DNA of 64,000 nucleotides from Pelagimonas sp. (GCA_025210455.1 JAOARQ010000042.1:30413-94412); one strand, 5' to 3'; counted from the stretch's first letter, positions 18,968 through 28,362 are shown. The notes: generated by a model from the sequence alone, not told the origin. Made by a program: numbers and translations.

Positions 18968-19259
18968 TGACACGTTTCTGTTTGACCTCACCGTGCTTGC
19001 TGCGCGGGAAATCGGGGTGGGTTTCAAAGAACCTTTTAATTTCAGCCTGCGTTTGGAAACGCCCTGCAGCAAAACTTTCAAAAGCGTCCCGCACGAGGCT
19101 GGCTAGTGGTTCGTCAGCGATCAATAGTTTGCCGTGCCCTTTCACGGTTTTGTAGCGATAGCCAACAGGAGCGTTGTGCACCCAGTAAACCACCCTAGCA
19201 ATGAAGCCAATCAGCGAAAACAACACCTCGTGCAACCTGAGCGTTCTCTCTGGGGTCAT
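18960..19259 (-). pseudogene. Truncated large serine recombinase fragment
   Basis: About 70 residues match the central Recombinase domain of large serine recombinases: NAPVGYRYKTV, then GKLLIADEPLASLVRDAFESFAAG, QTQAEIKRFFE and PRSKHGEVKQKRV. The N-terminal resolvase domain with the catalytic serine is missing; the 28 residues before the match are unrelated. The frame stops right where the family normally continues with a motif like LLTRPVYAG. So both ends are gone and the protein cannot be active. Confidence 0.7.
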
Positions 19260-19673
19260 GATTCATTAATTCCGCGCCACTGGCGTTCGAAAGGCAATAA
19301 CACCGAGGTTTTGTGCGCGCCGAAACTGGTGGATCCAATTGGAGTTGCACAAAGCCGCTGCTTTGCAGCACTTCTATCGTCCGAAGGATTGCTCAGTTTT
19401 TGCCCCTTAACTGCGTTGCACCCCTTTGACATAGAACCACTATTCCAGGCGGGCTGTGCCTTGTCAGGGACAAAAAATGAGCAAACAATGGTGCAAGATT
19501 AATGCATCCTGACCATAGTTATCACCGCCCCCACCAAAAAAACTTATGCTTGCTGAACGGTCGTGCGCAACCAAGATAATGCAGCGCTCCACATTCGGGC
19601 TGAATGGAAGTTTTCTGAACAAAATCAGATTATCATCCGCGGACTTCAGCCATTCCTATTGCAGCTGATCAGG
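19260..19673. other. Non-coding stretch at the edge of the element remnant
   Basis: No open frame here looks like a gene, and the sequence is less GC-rich than the surrounding genes. I see no repeat of the tRNA-Leu 3' end that would mark the far attachment site. It ends at the chemoreceptor stop codon. Confidence 0.5.
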
Positions 19674-21722
19674 TCAGGCGGCGTGTTGTTGTTCTGTGTC
19701 TGTCGCGTTGGGCAGGGCGAAGCGGCTTACCATTTCTTCCAGTCGCGATCCTTCGTTCAAAAGGGAGGCCGTAGTGTGTTTGGTTTGCTCGAACATATGC
19801 GCGTTTTCCTGGGTATCCTGATCAAGCTGGCCGATAGATGTACTGATTTCATCTAGACCTCTGGCCTGTTCGCTTGAAAGTTCAGAGATTTTGCGGATTT
19901 GATCGGTGACCTCTTCCACAGCTTGGAGGATCTCGTCCAGAGCGTCACCGGTGTCGCCAACAAGAGCCACGCCCTGTTGAACACGATCGCCAGAGGTCAC
20001 AATAAGTTTGCTGATCTGTCTCGCCGCGTCGGCGGTACGTTGGGCTAGGGCGCGGACCTCGGCGGCCACAACTGCAAATCCAGACCCGGCAGCGCCTGCG
20101 CGCGCGGCTTCGACACCCGCATTCAAAGCAAGCAGATTGGTCTGAAAGGCGATGTCGTCGATCAAGGTGGTGATGCGCGCAATTTCTTCAGAAGAGTTGT
20201 TGATTTCCGTCATGGCCTGAACGGTATTGGCAACGATCTTCGCGCCAGCCTGAGCCTTTCCGATGGCGTCATTGCCACTTTCATTGGCATGTTTGGCACC
20301 CTCGCTGCTGCCTGTTGCTGCAGTAGAGATCTGCTGCAGGGCTGCGGTGGATTCTTCAAGTGTGGCCGCAGAGGAAACTGTGCGTCTGGACAGCATCTCT
20401 GAGGAGGCTTCGATCTGTTTGGCGTTTTGGATCACTTCGCGCGACGTTTGCGAAATATCTGTAATCAGTTCCGACAGATGCGCGGCTGCCAGATTGAAAT
20501 CATCAATCAGGACCTGATAGCTTTCAGCATAATCGCCGGAGATATGGGCATCCATGTCCCCCTGCGCGATCTTCCGCAAACCCTGCGCCAGACTGCTGAC
20601 CACAAGCTCTTGATCTGCCTGACTTTGTTCTTGCTGTTTGCGCATTTCTTCGGTTTCGATCAGGCCGCGGCGGAACACATCCATGCGTCGGGCCATTTCG
20701 CCGATTTCGGCTTTTTCTTTTTGAAAATCTTCGAACCCGACATCGGTTTCACCATCCGCCAGACGTCCCATCCTCTGGATCAGCGTGGAAAGCTTCGAGG
20801 TGATGCGCCCACCAAAGATCACCGCCATGATCGCACTTGCCACCAATGCGCTGATGGTGGCCAGCATCGCACGTGTGTTCACCTGTTGAGAGATAGCAGT
20901 ATAGCTGGCTTGCGGCACAAGTAGATGAATAAGTGCAACGGTTTCACCAGCGTAATCCGCGATCGGAAAGGCGGTTGAGGTATAGGCTGCGCCTTCTACA
21001 TCGGAGAAATACATGATGCTGGAGGCTGTCAGTTGTTGGCGCAGCTCTTCAGGGGAAAGCAGCGCCTCACCCGCGTAATTTGAGGTGATGCGTGTGAAAT
21101 CATCTGATTGCTCTTCGGCAGGTAGGAAGTACATTTCTACCACGGCATCGCTATCTTGCATGATTTCATCCAGCAGCGCGTTGTCCAGACGCAGCCCGAA
21201 TTCTACGCTGCCTACATGTTTTTTTGAATTGAAGACCGGGCTGATGCCCCGAATGCCGATCCCATCTGGCCCGCGTTCAAGGCCAGAAATGGGTTTCTGT
21301 TCAGAGTTGGCGATCGCAACGGTTTGGCGCGATGCGGATAGGTCGTCACCATGTTCGTCAGGGGCATGAACCCGAAGCAGGGAATGCGCGTCTGGCGTAT
21401 GAAATTGAAACTGGATGACACCGGTTTGTTCTGCCACATCGCCAAAGTTCTTGACGAACAGCCGGTGCAATCCTTTGCGATCCTGATTTTTTACTGCGCG
21501 TTGCACCCGTGGCATGGCCGCCACCACCTGCGCCATCGACAGCGCCGTTTCCACGCGCATCTGCAGCGAAGATTCCAGCCGCGCCTCAATCTGTTGCAGT
21601 TCCCGGTGGCTGCCTTCATTCACAAGTTGCTGTGATCCCAGCAGCAAAGGTGCAGCAACCAGCGCAGCCGAGACCGCAGCGCAGGCCAAAATGGCAAAGA
21701 TAATTCGATAGCGCAGCGACAT
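19674..21722 (-). CDS. Methyl-accepting chemotaxis protein
   Basis: The 682-residue chemoreceptor senses an unknown ligand and controls the CheA kinase. It has an N-terminal membrane helix (about residues 7-29) and a large periplasmic sensor domain of Cache type (about 30-280). A second membrane helix near 285-305 is followed by HAMP segments and a cytoplasmic signalling hairpin. The tip sequence FQTNLLALNAGVEAARAG and following AAEVRALAQR are perfect family motifs. There is no C-terminal CheR/CheB-binding pentapeptide. The start at 21722 has a ggagaa ribosome binding site. No che genes are nearby. Confidence 0.95.
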   Translation of the reverse strand: MSLRYRIIFAILACAAVSAALVAAPLLLGSQQLVNEGSHRELQQIEARLESSLQMRVETALSMAQVVAAMPRVQRAVKNQDRKGLHRLFVKNFGDVAEQTGVIQFQFHTPDAHSLLRVHAPDEHGDDLSASRQTVAIANSEQKPISGLERGPDGIGIRGISPVFNSKKHVGSVEFGLRLDNALLDEIMQDSDAVVEMYFLPAEEQSDDFTRITSNYAGEALLSPEELRQQLTASSIMYFSDVEGAAYTSTAFPIADYAGETVALIHLLVPQASYTAISQQVNTRAMLATISALVASAIMAVIFGGRITSKLSTLIQRMGRLADGETDVGFEDFQKEKAEIGEMARRMDVFRRGLIETEEMRKQQEQSQADQELVVSSLAQGLRKIAQGDMDAHISGDYAESYQVLIDDFNLAAAHLSELITDISQTSREVIQNAKQIEASSEMLSRRTVSSAATLEESTAALQQISTAATGSSEGAKHANESGNDAIGKAQAGAKIVANTVQAMTEINNSSEEIARITTLIDDIAFQTNLLALNAGVEAARAGAAGSGFAVVAAEVRALAQRTADAARQISKLIVTSGDRVQQGVALVGDTGDALDEILQAVEEVTDQIRKISELSSEQARGLDEISTSIGQLDQDTQENAHMFEQTKHTTASLLNEGSRLEEMVSRFALPNATDTEQQHAA

Positions 21723-21832
21723 CACATTTCTCCAACCGTGCAGCAGCACCTTCGAGAGGGCAGATTACGGAAAGGTGAATCCTGATGTTTTCACGCTCGA
21801 ATTTTAGGAGCAAATGTAACGATCTGTAAGGC

Positions 21833-23017
21833 TCAGCTACCCAGCTGGCGCATGCCGCGATCAATGCCTTCCAGGGTCATGGGCACCATGCGATCTTCGA
21901 AAATCTCGCGGATCATCTGGATCGATTGGGTGTACTGCCAATGGCGTTCCGGCACGGGGTTGATCCACAGGTGATCCCCCCATTGCGCGCGTGCGCGTTC
22001 CAGCCAGACCTGACCGGCCTCCTGGTTCCAGTGTTCGTTGGCTCCGCCCGCATAGGCGATTTCATAGGGTGACATCGAGGCATCACCAACGAAAATGCAT
22101 TTGTAGTCAGATCCATAGGTGTTCAGAACTTCCCAGGTGGGGGTCTGTTGATCCCAGCGGCGGCGGTTGTCTTTCCAGACACCTTCGTAAAGGCAGTTGT
22201 GAAAATAAAAATGTTCTAGGTGTTTGAATTCCGCCCGCGCCGCAGAAAACAGTTCTTCAACGATCTTGATATAGGGATCCATTGACCCGCCAATATCAAA
22301 GAACAACAACACCTTGACCGCATTGCGCCGTTCGGGGCGGGTTTTCACATCCAGATAGCCATGTTCTGCGGTGGCGCGAATGGTGCCGTCCAGATCCAGC
22401 TCTTCGTCGGCCCCATCGCGGGCCCACCGGCGCAACCGTTTTAGAGCAACCTTAATGTTGCGGGTGCCCAGCTCAATCGAATCGTCGAGATTGCGGAATT
22501 CACGTTTGTCCCAGACTTTCACAGCCCGCTGGTGGCGGCTTTCTTTCTGGCCGATGCGCACCCCTTCGGGGTTATAGCCATAGGCCCCAAAAGGTGATGT
22601 GCCCGCCGTGCCGATCCATTTGTTGCCGCCCTGATGGCGGCCCTGTTGTTCTTTCAGACGCTCTTGCAGCGTCTCCATCAGCTTTTCAAAGCCACCCAGC
22701 GCTTCGATTTCGGCTTTTTCCTCTGCGCTGAGGTGTTTTTCGGCCATCTTTCGCAGCCAGTCTTCGGGCAGATCAACGGCCTCTAGCACCTGTTCAACGG
22801 AAATCTGTTCCAGGCCCTTGAAACTATGCCCAAAGGCCTGATCATAGCGATCCAGGTGGCGCTCATCTTTGACCATGGCCACCCGACCGAGGAAGTAGAA
22901 CGCCTCGACATCATAGGTGGCAAGACCTTTGGTCAGTCCCTCAAGGAAAGCCAGATATTCACGCAAAGACACAGGTACACCTGCTTTGCGGAGATTTTCG
23001 AAGAACGGTACGAACAT
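21833..23017 (-). CDS. CoxE-like VWA-domain protein
   Basis: The 394-residue protein has a helical N-terminal region and a C-terminal von Willebrand A domain. The metal-ion site begins DIGGSMD near residue 245, a slight variant of the usual DxSxS. It ends at MRQLGS. CoxE/YehP-type VWA proteins work with MoxR ATPases in maturing or remodelling metalloenzymes and other complexes. A MoxR-type ATPase lies about 2.5 kb upstream in the same direction (25484-26323), so the two probably act together. The target is unknown. Confidence 0.85.
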   Translation of the reverse strand: MFVPFFENLRKAGVPVSLREYLAFLEGLTKGLATYDVEAFYFLGRVAMVKDERHLDRYDQAFGHSFKGLEQISVEQVLEAVDLPEDWLRKMAEKHLSAEEKAEIEALGGFEKLMETLQERLKEQQGRHQGGNKWIGTAGTSPFGAYGYNPEGVRIGQKESRHQRAVKVWDKREFRNLDDSIELGTRNIKVALKRLRRWARDGADEELDLDGTIRATAEHGYLDVKTRPERRNAVKVLLFFDIGGSMDPYIKIVEELFSAARAEFKHLEHFYFHNCLYEGVWKDNRRRWDQQTPTWEVLNTYGSDYKCIFVGDASMSPYEIAYAGGANEHWNQEAGQVWLERARAQWGDHLWINPVPERHWQYTQSIQMIREIFEDRMVPMTLEGIDRGMRQLGS

Positions 23018-23109
23018 GTCTTTTGTCTAGGACATGGGATAGGGCAGGGCAACGGCTTCGTCACCTTTCGCTGGGCAGTGTCGCAACGGCAATCCCGCAG
23101 GTGTCTGGC

Positions 23110-23277
23110 CTATGAGACCCACTTTTCAATGATGATCGTCAGGAAAAAACCGACCAGCCCAAAAGCCAGAGCAAAGGTGAAGGTATATTGCAGGATATCC
23201 AGCCGATTGCCGCCGCGCCGCTTGGCATTCATGCCCCCAAGGATTGCGCCGATAAGGGCTGCTGCAATAATGATCAT
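23110..23277 (-). CDS. Small membrane protein of unknown function
   Basis: This 55-residue protein has two membrane helices (about residues 1-14 and 32-50) separated by a basic loop, NAKRRGGNRLD. Its ATG overlaps the stop of the DUF2927 lipoprotein gene (ATGA), which is the main evidence that it is a real, coupled gene. No family is recognised. Confidence 0.65.
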   Translation of the reverse strand: MIIIAAALIGAILGGMNAKRRGGNRLDILQYTFTFALAFGLVGFFLTIIIEKWVS

Positions 23278-24662
23278 AACGCGCCTCGTTTCCGCCGTGC
23301 CGGGTTGAGCGAGCCGATTTCGCGCAGTTTCGCACGCACGGCCCAATCTGAGCCGAACCCGTAGCGTGCCCAGCCAAGACTGTCCACCCGTGCCTGACGC
23401 CCTTCGGTGACGCGGCCGGACAATTCCAGCGCTTCGGCGCGCAGCATCATCAGCGTCGACAGCAGGGCTGCGTTTTCATGGCGCGATGCGGTGTCCAGAT
23501 GTGGGGTCAGCAGATACAGCGCGTCTTCGGCCTGACCGGCGGCAATCGCATAGGCGGCAAGCTGAGAGGCCACATAGGCGCGATGCAATGCTGTTTCCTG
23601 GCCGCGGCCAAAATACCGCTGCGCCTGAACAAAGTGATCCTGCGCGAGCGAGGGATCATAGGCCTGCAGCAAACGCCCCATGGCGTAATGCGAAAAGGCA
23701 AAGCGGTGGTCACGCCAGCCCATGGCTGAGGCAACTTTTAGCGCTTCGGTGGCGGCAGCGCGGCGCTGCGATGGATTGGCACCGGGGCCAAGCGCGGTCT
23801 GCACAGCATTGATCCAGACTCGCGGTGTTTTCGACAGGCGGCGCGGGGCGATTCCCTGGCCGCGTGGGTTGATACGCGCAAAGATACCCGGCAGACGATC
23901 AGCCACCTGCGACCGGGTCATGCCATTGCGCAGCGATGGGTCATAATAGGCGCGCAGGATGGTCATGTCATACCCGGTCAGCACCGTATGCACGTTGTCA
24001 TCGTTAAAGACGCTGTCAGGCAGGCGATACAGATCGTTGAGCGGCCCAAGCGCCTGAGCCAGTTCTTCGTGCAGGCAGTCGCGTACTTCCTGCGGGCTGG
24101 CGTCATTGGGCAGGAAGATCGCCAGACGGCTGCGTTCGCGCAGCTGCGACCAGCTCACCTGACGGGTGCGCCGCGCGGCTTTGTATTCGTCAATCGACGA
24201 CACATTCGGCACCACGAAACAGGCGGCCTGCGGCAAGGCGCTGCGGATCTGTGCCCGGGTGACGGATTGCACGGTGATATTGGCCTCTGGTGCATTGACC
24301 AGATTGATGTTGATCCCGGCCTCACGACGCAGACGGTTCAAAAGCCGCTTCAGATCCGGCCCCAGCGAAGGCGCGGGCTGGCCCGTCACATTGACCGTGA
24401 TCGGCCCTTCAAAGCGGGTGAGAATGGTCAGGCTGCGCCCGGATTCCAGATTGAACGCCAGATCAAGGAAATCACGCGCCATATCCGAATTCGACGCTAC
24501 CGAAGGTGTCGGACGGGGCACCGCAAAGGACTTCATCGGGGGCAGATTGCTGCCCGTACTCACAGCCGCCGCCGCACGGGTGGGCGTATCTGCCCCAGAG
24601 ACCGGCATACAGGCCCCCAGAAACAGGTAAAACGGCAAAAGGAGTCTACGAGCTCTGCGCAT
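23274..24662 (-). CDS. DUF2927 lipoprotein
   Basis: The 462-residue protein begins with a lipoprotein signal (LLLPFYLFLGAC), so it should be anchored to a membrane by Cys near residue 18. The middle part matches DUF2927, with RFEGPITVNVTG, the CFVVPNV segment, and DCLHEELAQALGPLNDLYRLPDSVFNDDN. That last segment, with HEE, resembles a zinc-protease-like motif, but no enzymatic activity is established. The C-terminal third is helical and rich in short TPR-like segments. Its start touches the stop of the GNAT gene upstream and its stop overlaps the small membrane protein downstream. Confidence 0.8.
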   Translation of the reverse strand: MRRARRLLLPFYLFLGACMPVSGADTPTRAAAAVSTGSNLPPMKSFAVPRPTPSVASNSDMARDFLDLAFNLESGRSLTILTRFEGPITVNVTGQPAPSLGPDLKRLLNRLRREAGININLVNAPEANITVQSVTRAQIRSALPQAACFVVPNVSSIDEYKAARRTRQVSWSQLRERSRLAIFLPNDASPQEVRDCLHEELAQALGPLNDLYRLPDSVFNDDNVHTVLTGYDMTILRAYYDPSLRNGMTRSQVADRLPGIFARINPRGQGIAPRRLSKTPRVWINAVQTALGPGANPSQRRAAATEALKVASAMGWRDHRFAFSHYAMGRLLQAYDPSLAQDHFVQAQRYFGRGQETALHRAYVASQLAAYAIAAGQAEDALYLLTPHLDTASRHENAALLSTLMMLRAEALELSGRVTEGRQARVDSLGWARYGFGSDWAVRAKLREIGSLNPARRKRGAL

Positions 24663-25117
24663 CACGGCCTCTGGTACTTGATAAAGGGGGTGACGACGCC
24701 GACGCGATCATACAAAACACGAGCGGTATCGTTGAAATCTTGAGTAAGCCAGTACACAGATGGCGCGCCCTGCGCGTCGGCGGCCGCATAGACCGCTTCG
24801 ATCAAAGCGAGACCCACACCTTTGCCACGCATGTCTGGCAGCGCATAGAGATCCTGCAGATAGCAGACCTCTTCCACTTTCCAGCCATGGCGATGAAACA
24901 GGTAATGCGTCAGACCCACAACTTTCCCGTCGACTTCGGCCACAAGGCCGTTGAAGTCGCGCGGGTCATTGCCCAAAAGGCGATCGAAGGTCGAGGTATA
25001 GATGGCGTCAGGCAAAGTGGTTTCGTAGAAGGCCAAATAGTCCTTCCACAACCGACGCCATACCATTTCATCCTCGGCACGCAAAGCGCGCACGATCGGA
25101 GTCAAACTTTGGGACAC
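24662..25117 (-). CDS. GNAT-family N-acetyltransferase
   Basis: The 151-residue protein transfers an acetyl group from acetyl-CoA to an unknown amine. The acetyl-CoA binding motif A is LYALPDMRGKGVGLALIEAVY near residues 90-110, followed by WLTQDFNDTARVLYDRVG, the usual C-terminal GNAT block. It is the first gene of a coupled set with the DUF2927 lipoprotein and a small membrane protein. Confidence 0.9.
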   Translation of the reverse strand: MSQSLTPIVRALRAEDEMVWRRLWKDYLAFYETTLPDAIYTSTFDRLLGNDPRDFNGLVAEVDGKVVGLTHYLFHRHGWKVEEVCYLQDLYALPDMRGKGVGLALIEAVYAAADAQGAPSVYWLTQDFNDTARVLYDRVGVVTPFIKYQRP

Positions 25118-25431
25118 TTTAGAAGCCTGCCTGCTCGTTGTTTACTCAGATGATCAAGTCATCCGATGTTTTTCTGTCCTCTGTGCGATCACTATAGGGC
25201 AAAAAAAAGATTTCTGAACATAGACTTGATAAAGACAGGCGGTTTTTTTCCACCCGTTTCGCCTGAATGTTAATAGCTTAATGAAAACAAAAGGTTAATA
25301 TGTGCAGTCCTGCAACAAGGCGGTGTGGTGCTGGGGCATTAATCAGTTGGTAACCATTGCGGCAGAGGCGGTGTTTTGTGTCAGAACCAAGGCGCCGGGC
25401 CGTGGCGCGGGGGGCAAAACCGGTTTTGCAA
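25118..25431. other. Intergenic region between the GNAT gene and moxR
   Basis: No gene is seen. The part next to the GNAT start (25150-25290) is AT-rich with A and T runs and is the likely promoter of the GNAT-DUF2927 genes. No operator was recognised. Confidence 0.4.
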
Positions 25432-25460
25432 AAGAAAAGGGGCGCTGTGATCTGCGCCCC
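25432..25460 (-). terminator. Rho-independent terminator after the MoxR gene
   Basis: On the minus strand a ggggcgc...gcgcccc hairpin is followed by TTTTCTTTTG, 24 bases after the stop. Confidence 0.8.
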
Positions 25461-25483
25461 AAAATCCAAGTGTTGCGAAAGGT

Positions 25484-26323
25484 TTACCTGTCACGTCGTG
25501 CCATAAAGGCCAGACGCTCAAACAGATGCACATCCTGTTCGTTCTTCAAAAGCGCCCCATGCAAGCGGGGCAGGGCATTCTTGCCGTCTTTCTTCAGATC
25601 CTCCGCATCCAGATCTTCCGCCAGCAGCAGCTTGAGCCAGTCGATCACCTCGGAGGTCGACGGCTTCTTTTTCAATCCGGGCTGTTCGCGAATCTCATAG
25701 AACTGGGTCAGTGCCGCTGTCAGCAGGTTGCCTTTGATGCCGGGGTGGTGCAATTCGACAATTTTGCGCAGCGTGTCGTGATCGGGGAACTTGATATAGT
25801 GAAAGAAGCAGCGGCGCAGGAAGGCGTCGGGCAGCTCTTTTTCATTGTTCGACGTGATGATCACAATCGGGCGCACCTTGGCCTGAACGGTTTCGCCGGT
25901 CTCGTAGACGTGGAACTCCATCTTGTCCAATTCCTGCAACAGATCGTTGGGGAATTCGATGTCGGCCTTGTCGATTTCGTCAATCAGCAAAACCACTTTT
26001 TCACCCGCTTCAAACGCCTGCCAGAGCTTGCCTTTGCGGATGTAGTTTTTCACGTCATTGACGCGTTCGTCGCCCAGCTGGCTGTCGCGCAGTCGCGACA
26101 CCGCATCATATTCGTACAGACCCTGCTGCGCCTTGGTGGTGGATTTGATGTTCCATTCGATCATCGGCAGGCCAAGCGACTTGGCTACCTGTTTGGCCAG
26201 TTCGGTTTTGCCTGTGCCGGGTTCCCCTTTGACCAGAAGCGGACGTTCCAGTGCCACCGCGGCATTCACAGCCATGGTCAGATCGTCAGTTGCCACATAG
26301 CTGTCAGTTCCCTGAAAACGCAT
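25484..26323 (-). CDS. MoxR-type AAA+ ATPase
   Basis: The 279-residue protein is a MoxR-family ATPase, a chaperone-like AAA+ enzyme that usually pairs with VWA proteins. Walker A is GEPGTGKTE at residues 33-41. Walker B is VVLLIDEIDKAD, and sensor 1 is IVIITSNNEKELPDAFLRRC with the arginine finger. A strong ribosome binding site (ggaggaat) precedes the start. The CoxE-like VWA gene lies downstream on the same strand, separated by a terminator and three other genes. Confidence 0.93.
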   Translation of the reverse strand: MRFQGTDSYVATDDLTMAVNAAVALERPLLVKGEPGTGKTELAKQVAKSLGLPMIEWNIKSTTKAQQGLYEYDAVSRLRDSQLGDERVNDVKNYIRKGKLWQAFEAGEKVVLLIDEIDKADIEFPNDLLQELDKMEFHVYETGETVQAKVRPIVIITSNNEKELPDAFLRRCFFHYIKFPDHDTLRKIVELHHPGIKGNLLTAALTQFYEIREQPGLKKKPSTSEVIDWLKLLLAEDLDAEDLKKDGKNALPRLHGALLKNEQDVHLFERLAFMARRDR

Positions 26324-26686
26324 TCATTCCTCCTAAGCCTGTTCCTTAAGCGCAGTAGTCCGCTGGGGCAGGCTTTGCAAGCGGGGCCGTTGCGTCCTGA
26401 ATGGGAGGAGAAAGGGAGTAGTGCAGATCAAAACGTCAAGAAAAGCTCACCCTGAAACCCATTTTTGTTTTGACCGGCTGTTTCAATTTGTTGCTGGGAA
26501 TTGATTTTCAGCGCAAGGATATTTGCCGCAATTTCAAGAGATCACGGTTTCCCCGCACGACGTTGCGCCATTCGCTGTTTGGCTAGTGACAAGCCTTAAG
26601 ACATGCGTTAGATGCTGCCGCAGGGGGGCCATTGTCTTTTAGGAAAAACAGATATGACAGATATTGGCGGAGACAGGGGAGATAAG
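26324..26686. other. Intergenic region between moxR and dksA
   Basis: The two genes are divergent, so both promoters should lie here. Open frames extend into it from both sides but show no protein-like features. I see no hairpin or repeat worth naming. Confidence 0.4.
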
Positions 26687-27109
26687 ATGAAAGCTGAGTC
26701 CTTCCTTCCCGACGATTATCGTCCGGCAGAAGACGAGCCTTTCATGAATGACCGACAGCTTGAGTATTTCCGACGCAAGCTTTTGGCATGGAAGGCCGAC
26801 ATTCTCGCGGACAGCCGCGATACCATCGAAACGCTGCAGGAAGGCACCCGGAACATTCCGGATGTGACCGACCGTGCCAGCGAAGAAACCGACCGGGCGC
26901 TGGAACTGCGCACACGTGATCGTCAGCGCAAGCTGGTCGCCAAGATCGACTCGGCTCTGCGCCGCATCGACGAAGGTGAATATGGCTATTGTGATGTGAC
27001 CGGCGATCCAATCAGCCTTAAACGGCTGGATGCACGTCCCATCGCCACCATGAGCCTTGAGGCACAAGAACGCCACGAGCGCCGGGAAAAAGTGCACCGC
27101 GACGATTGA
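26687..27109 (+). CDS. dksA: DksA/TraR-family transcription factor
   Basis: The 140-residue protein should bind the secondary channel of RNA polymerase and, with ppGpp, adjust rRNA and amino-acid promoters. It shows the alphaproteobacterial DksA pattern: an N-terminal FLPDDYRPAEDEPFMNDRQ, a coiled coil of about 60 residues with the DVTDRASEETDR tip, and the globular end EYGYCDVTGDPISLKRLDA. Only one of the four zinc-finger cysteines remains. The ATG at 26687 is preceded by a strong aggggagat ribosome binding site, better than the ATG at 26654. Confidence 0.92.
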   Translation: MKAESFLPDDYRPAEDEPFMNDRQLEYFRRKLLAWKADILADSRDTIETLQEGTRNIPDVTDRASEETDRALELRTRDRQRKLVAKIDSALRRIDEGEYGYCDVTGDPISLKRLDARPIATMSLEAQERHERREKVHRDD

Positions 27110-27127
27110 TTGCGGATGACATTTGAA

Positions 27128-27160
27128 ACAAACGCCGGGGTTTTCCCCGGCGTTTGTGTA
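27128..27160 (+). terminator. Rho-independent terminator after dksA
   Basis: Perfect 13-base arms acaaacgccgggg and ccccggcgtttgt enclose a TTTT loop. Confidence 0.85.
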
Positions 27161-27186
27161 TCGGCAACGCGGATTGCGGGGGAAAG

Positions 27187-28362
27187 ATGTCTCTGGACGG
27201 CAAAAAGATCGCCATCATCGGGGGTGGCATTGGCGGGTTGACCGCCGCGCTGACCCTGCAGGCCAAAGGCGCCAATGTGCGTGTGCTGGAACAGGCGGAA
27301 GAAATCAAAGAGGTCGGCGCAGGCATTCAGGTCAGCCCCAACGGGCTGCGCGTGTTGGAGGCCCTGGGGCTAGGGCCGGAATTCGCAGCCTCTTCGTTGC
27401 AAGGGCAGGCGGTGTCGCTGCGCGATTATGCCCGTGGTCGGGAAGTGCTGCGGCTGGATCTGAAGCGCCTGCCGCAATCGCAAAGCTATCGTTTTGTGCA
27501 TCGTGCGGATCTGATTGAGCTGCTGGCCAAAGCTGTGCGCGACCGGGGCATTCCCATTCGCCTGTTGCAGCGCGCGGTCTCGGCGACCGAGGGCGCTCCG
27601 GCGCGGGTGGATCTATGTACTCAGGATGCGGTGACGGCGGATCTGATCGTCGGTGCCGATGGGCTGCATTCAGTTGTGCGACCGGCGCTGAACGCGGGGG
27701 GGGATCCCTTCTTTACCGGACAGGTGGCCTGGCGCGCCGTGGTGCCCAATAGCATGAACCATCCGGCTGAGGCGCGGGTCCATATGGGGCCGGGCCGCCA
27801 TATGGTGACCTATCCGCTGCGCGGCGGGGCTCTGGTCAATATGGTCGCCGTGGAAGAGCGCCGTGATTGGGCACCCGAAGGCTGGGCGCATCAGGATGAC
27901 CCGCAGAATCTGCGCCGCGCTTTTTCACAGTTCGGCGGCATTGTGCCCCAGATCCTTGAACAGGTCGAGGCGCCGGGTCTTTGGGGGCTGTTCCGCCATC
28001 CGGTTGCACAATGCTGGCACGGGCGCGGGCTGGCGCTGCTGGGCGATGCAGCCCATCCGACACTGCCTTTTCTGGCGCAGGGCGCGAACATGGCGCTGGA
28101 AGATGCCTGGGTGCTGGCGGATGCGCTGGCCCGTGCGGATGATCTGGAGGCAGGGCTGACGCAATATCAGGCCCGCCGCCGCGACCGGGTGTGCCGGGTG
28201 ATCGACACGGCAACCGGCAACGCCTGGAAATATCACCTGCGTCAGCCGCTATTTCGCAAGATGGCCCATCTGGGGCTGGGTATCGCCGGGCGCATGGCCC
28301 CCGGCAAGATGCTGCACCAGTTTGACTGGCTCTATGCCCATGATGTGACACAGGCCCCCTGA
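27187..28362 (+). CDS. FAD-dependent monooxygenase (salicylate-hydroxylase-like)
   Basis: The 391-residue flavoprotein is of the group A aromatic hydroxylase type, which uses NAD(P)H and O2 to hydroxylate a ring. The FAD-binding Rossmann motif IIGGGIGGLTAALTL is at residues 9-23, the DG motif is VGADGLHSVVR, and the GD motif is LLGDAAHPTLPFLAQGANMALEDA. It resembles salicylate and 3-hydroxybenzoate hydroxylases, but the substrate is not shown by the sequence. A ggggaaag ribosome binding site supports the start at 27187. It precedes the XdhC gene by about 100 bases. Confidence 0.9.
   Translation: MSLDGKKIAIIGGGIGGLTAALTLQAKGANVRVLEQAEEIKEVGAGIQVSPNGLRVLEALGLGPEFAASSLQGQAVSLRDYARGREVLRLDLKRLPQSQSYRFVHRADLIELLAKAVRDRGIPIRLLQRAVSATEGAPARVDLCTQDAVTADLIVGADGLHSVVRPALNAGGDPFFTGQVAWRAVVPNSMNHPAEARVHMGPGRHMVTYPLRGGALVNMVAVEERRDWAPEGWAHQDDPQNLRRAFSQFGGIVPQILEQVEAPGLWGLFRHPVAQCWHGRGLALLGDAAHPTLPFLAQGANMALEDAWVLADALARADDLEAGLTQYQARRRDRVCRVIDTATGNAWKYHLRQPLFRKMAHLGLGIAGRMAPGKMLHQFDWLYAHDVTQAP

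Noticed and set aside
18417..19673. A direct repeat of the tRNA-Leu 3' end as right attachment site
   Set aside because: No copy of the T-loop or acceptor sequence was found in this stretch, and large serine recombinases do not usually target tRNA genes.
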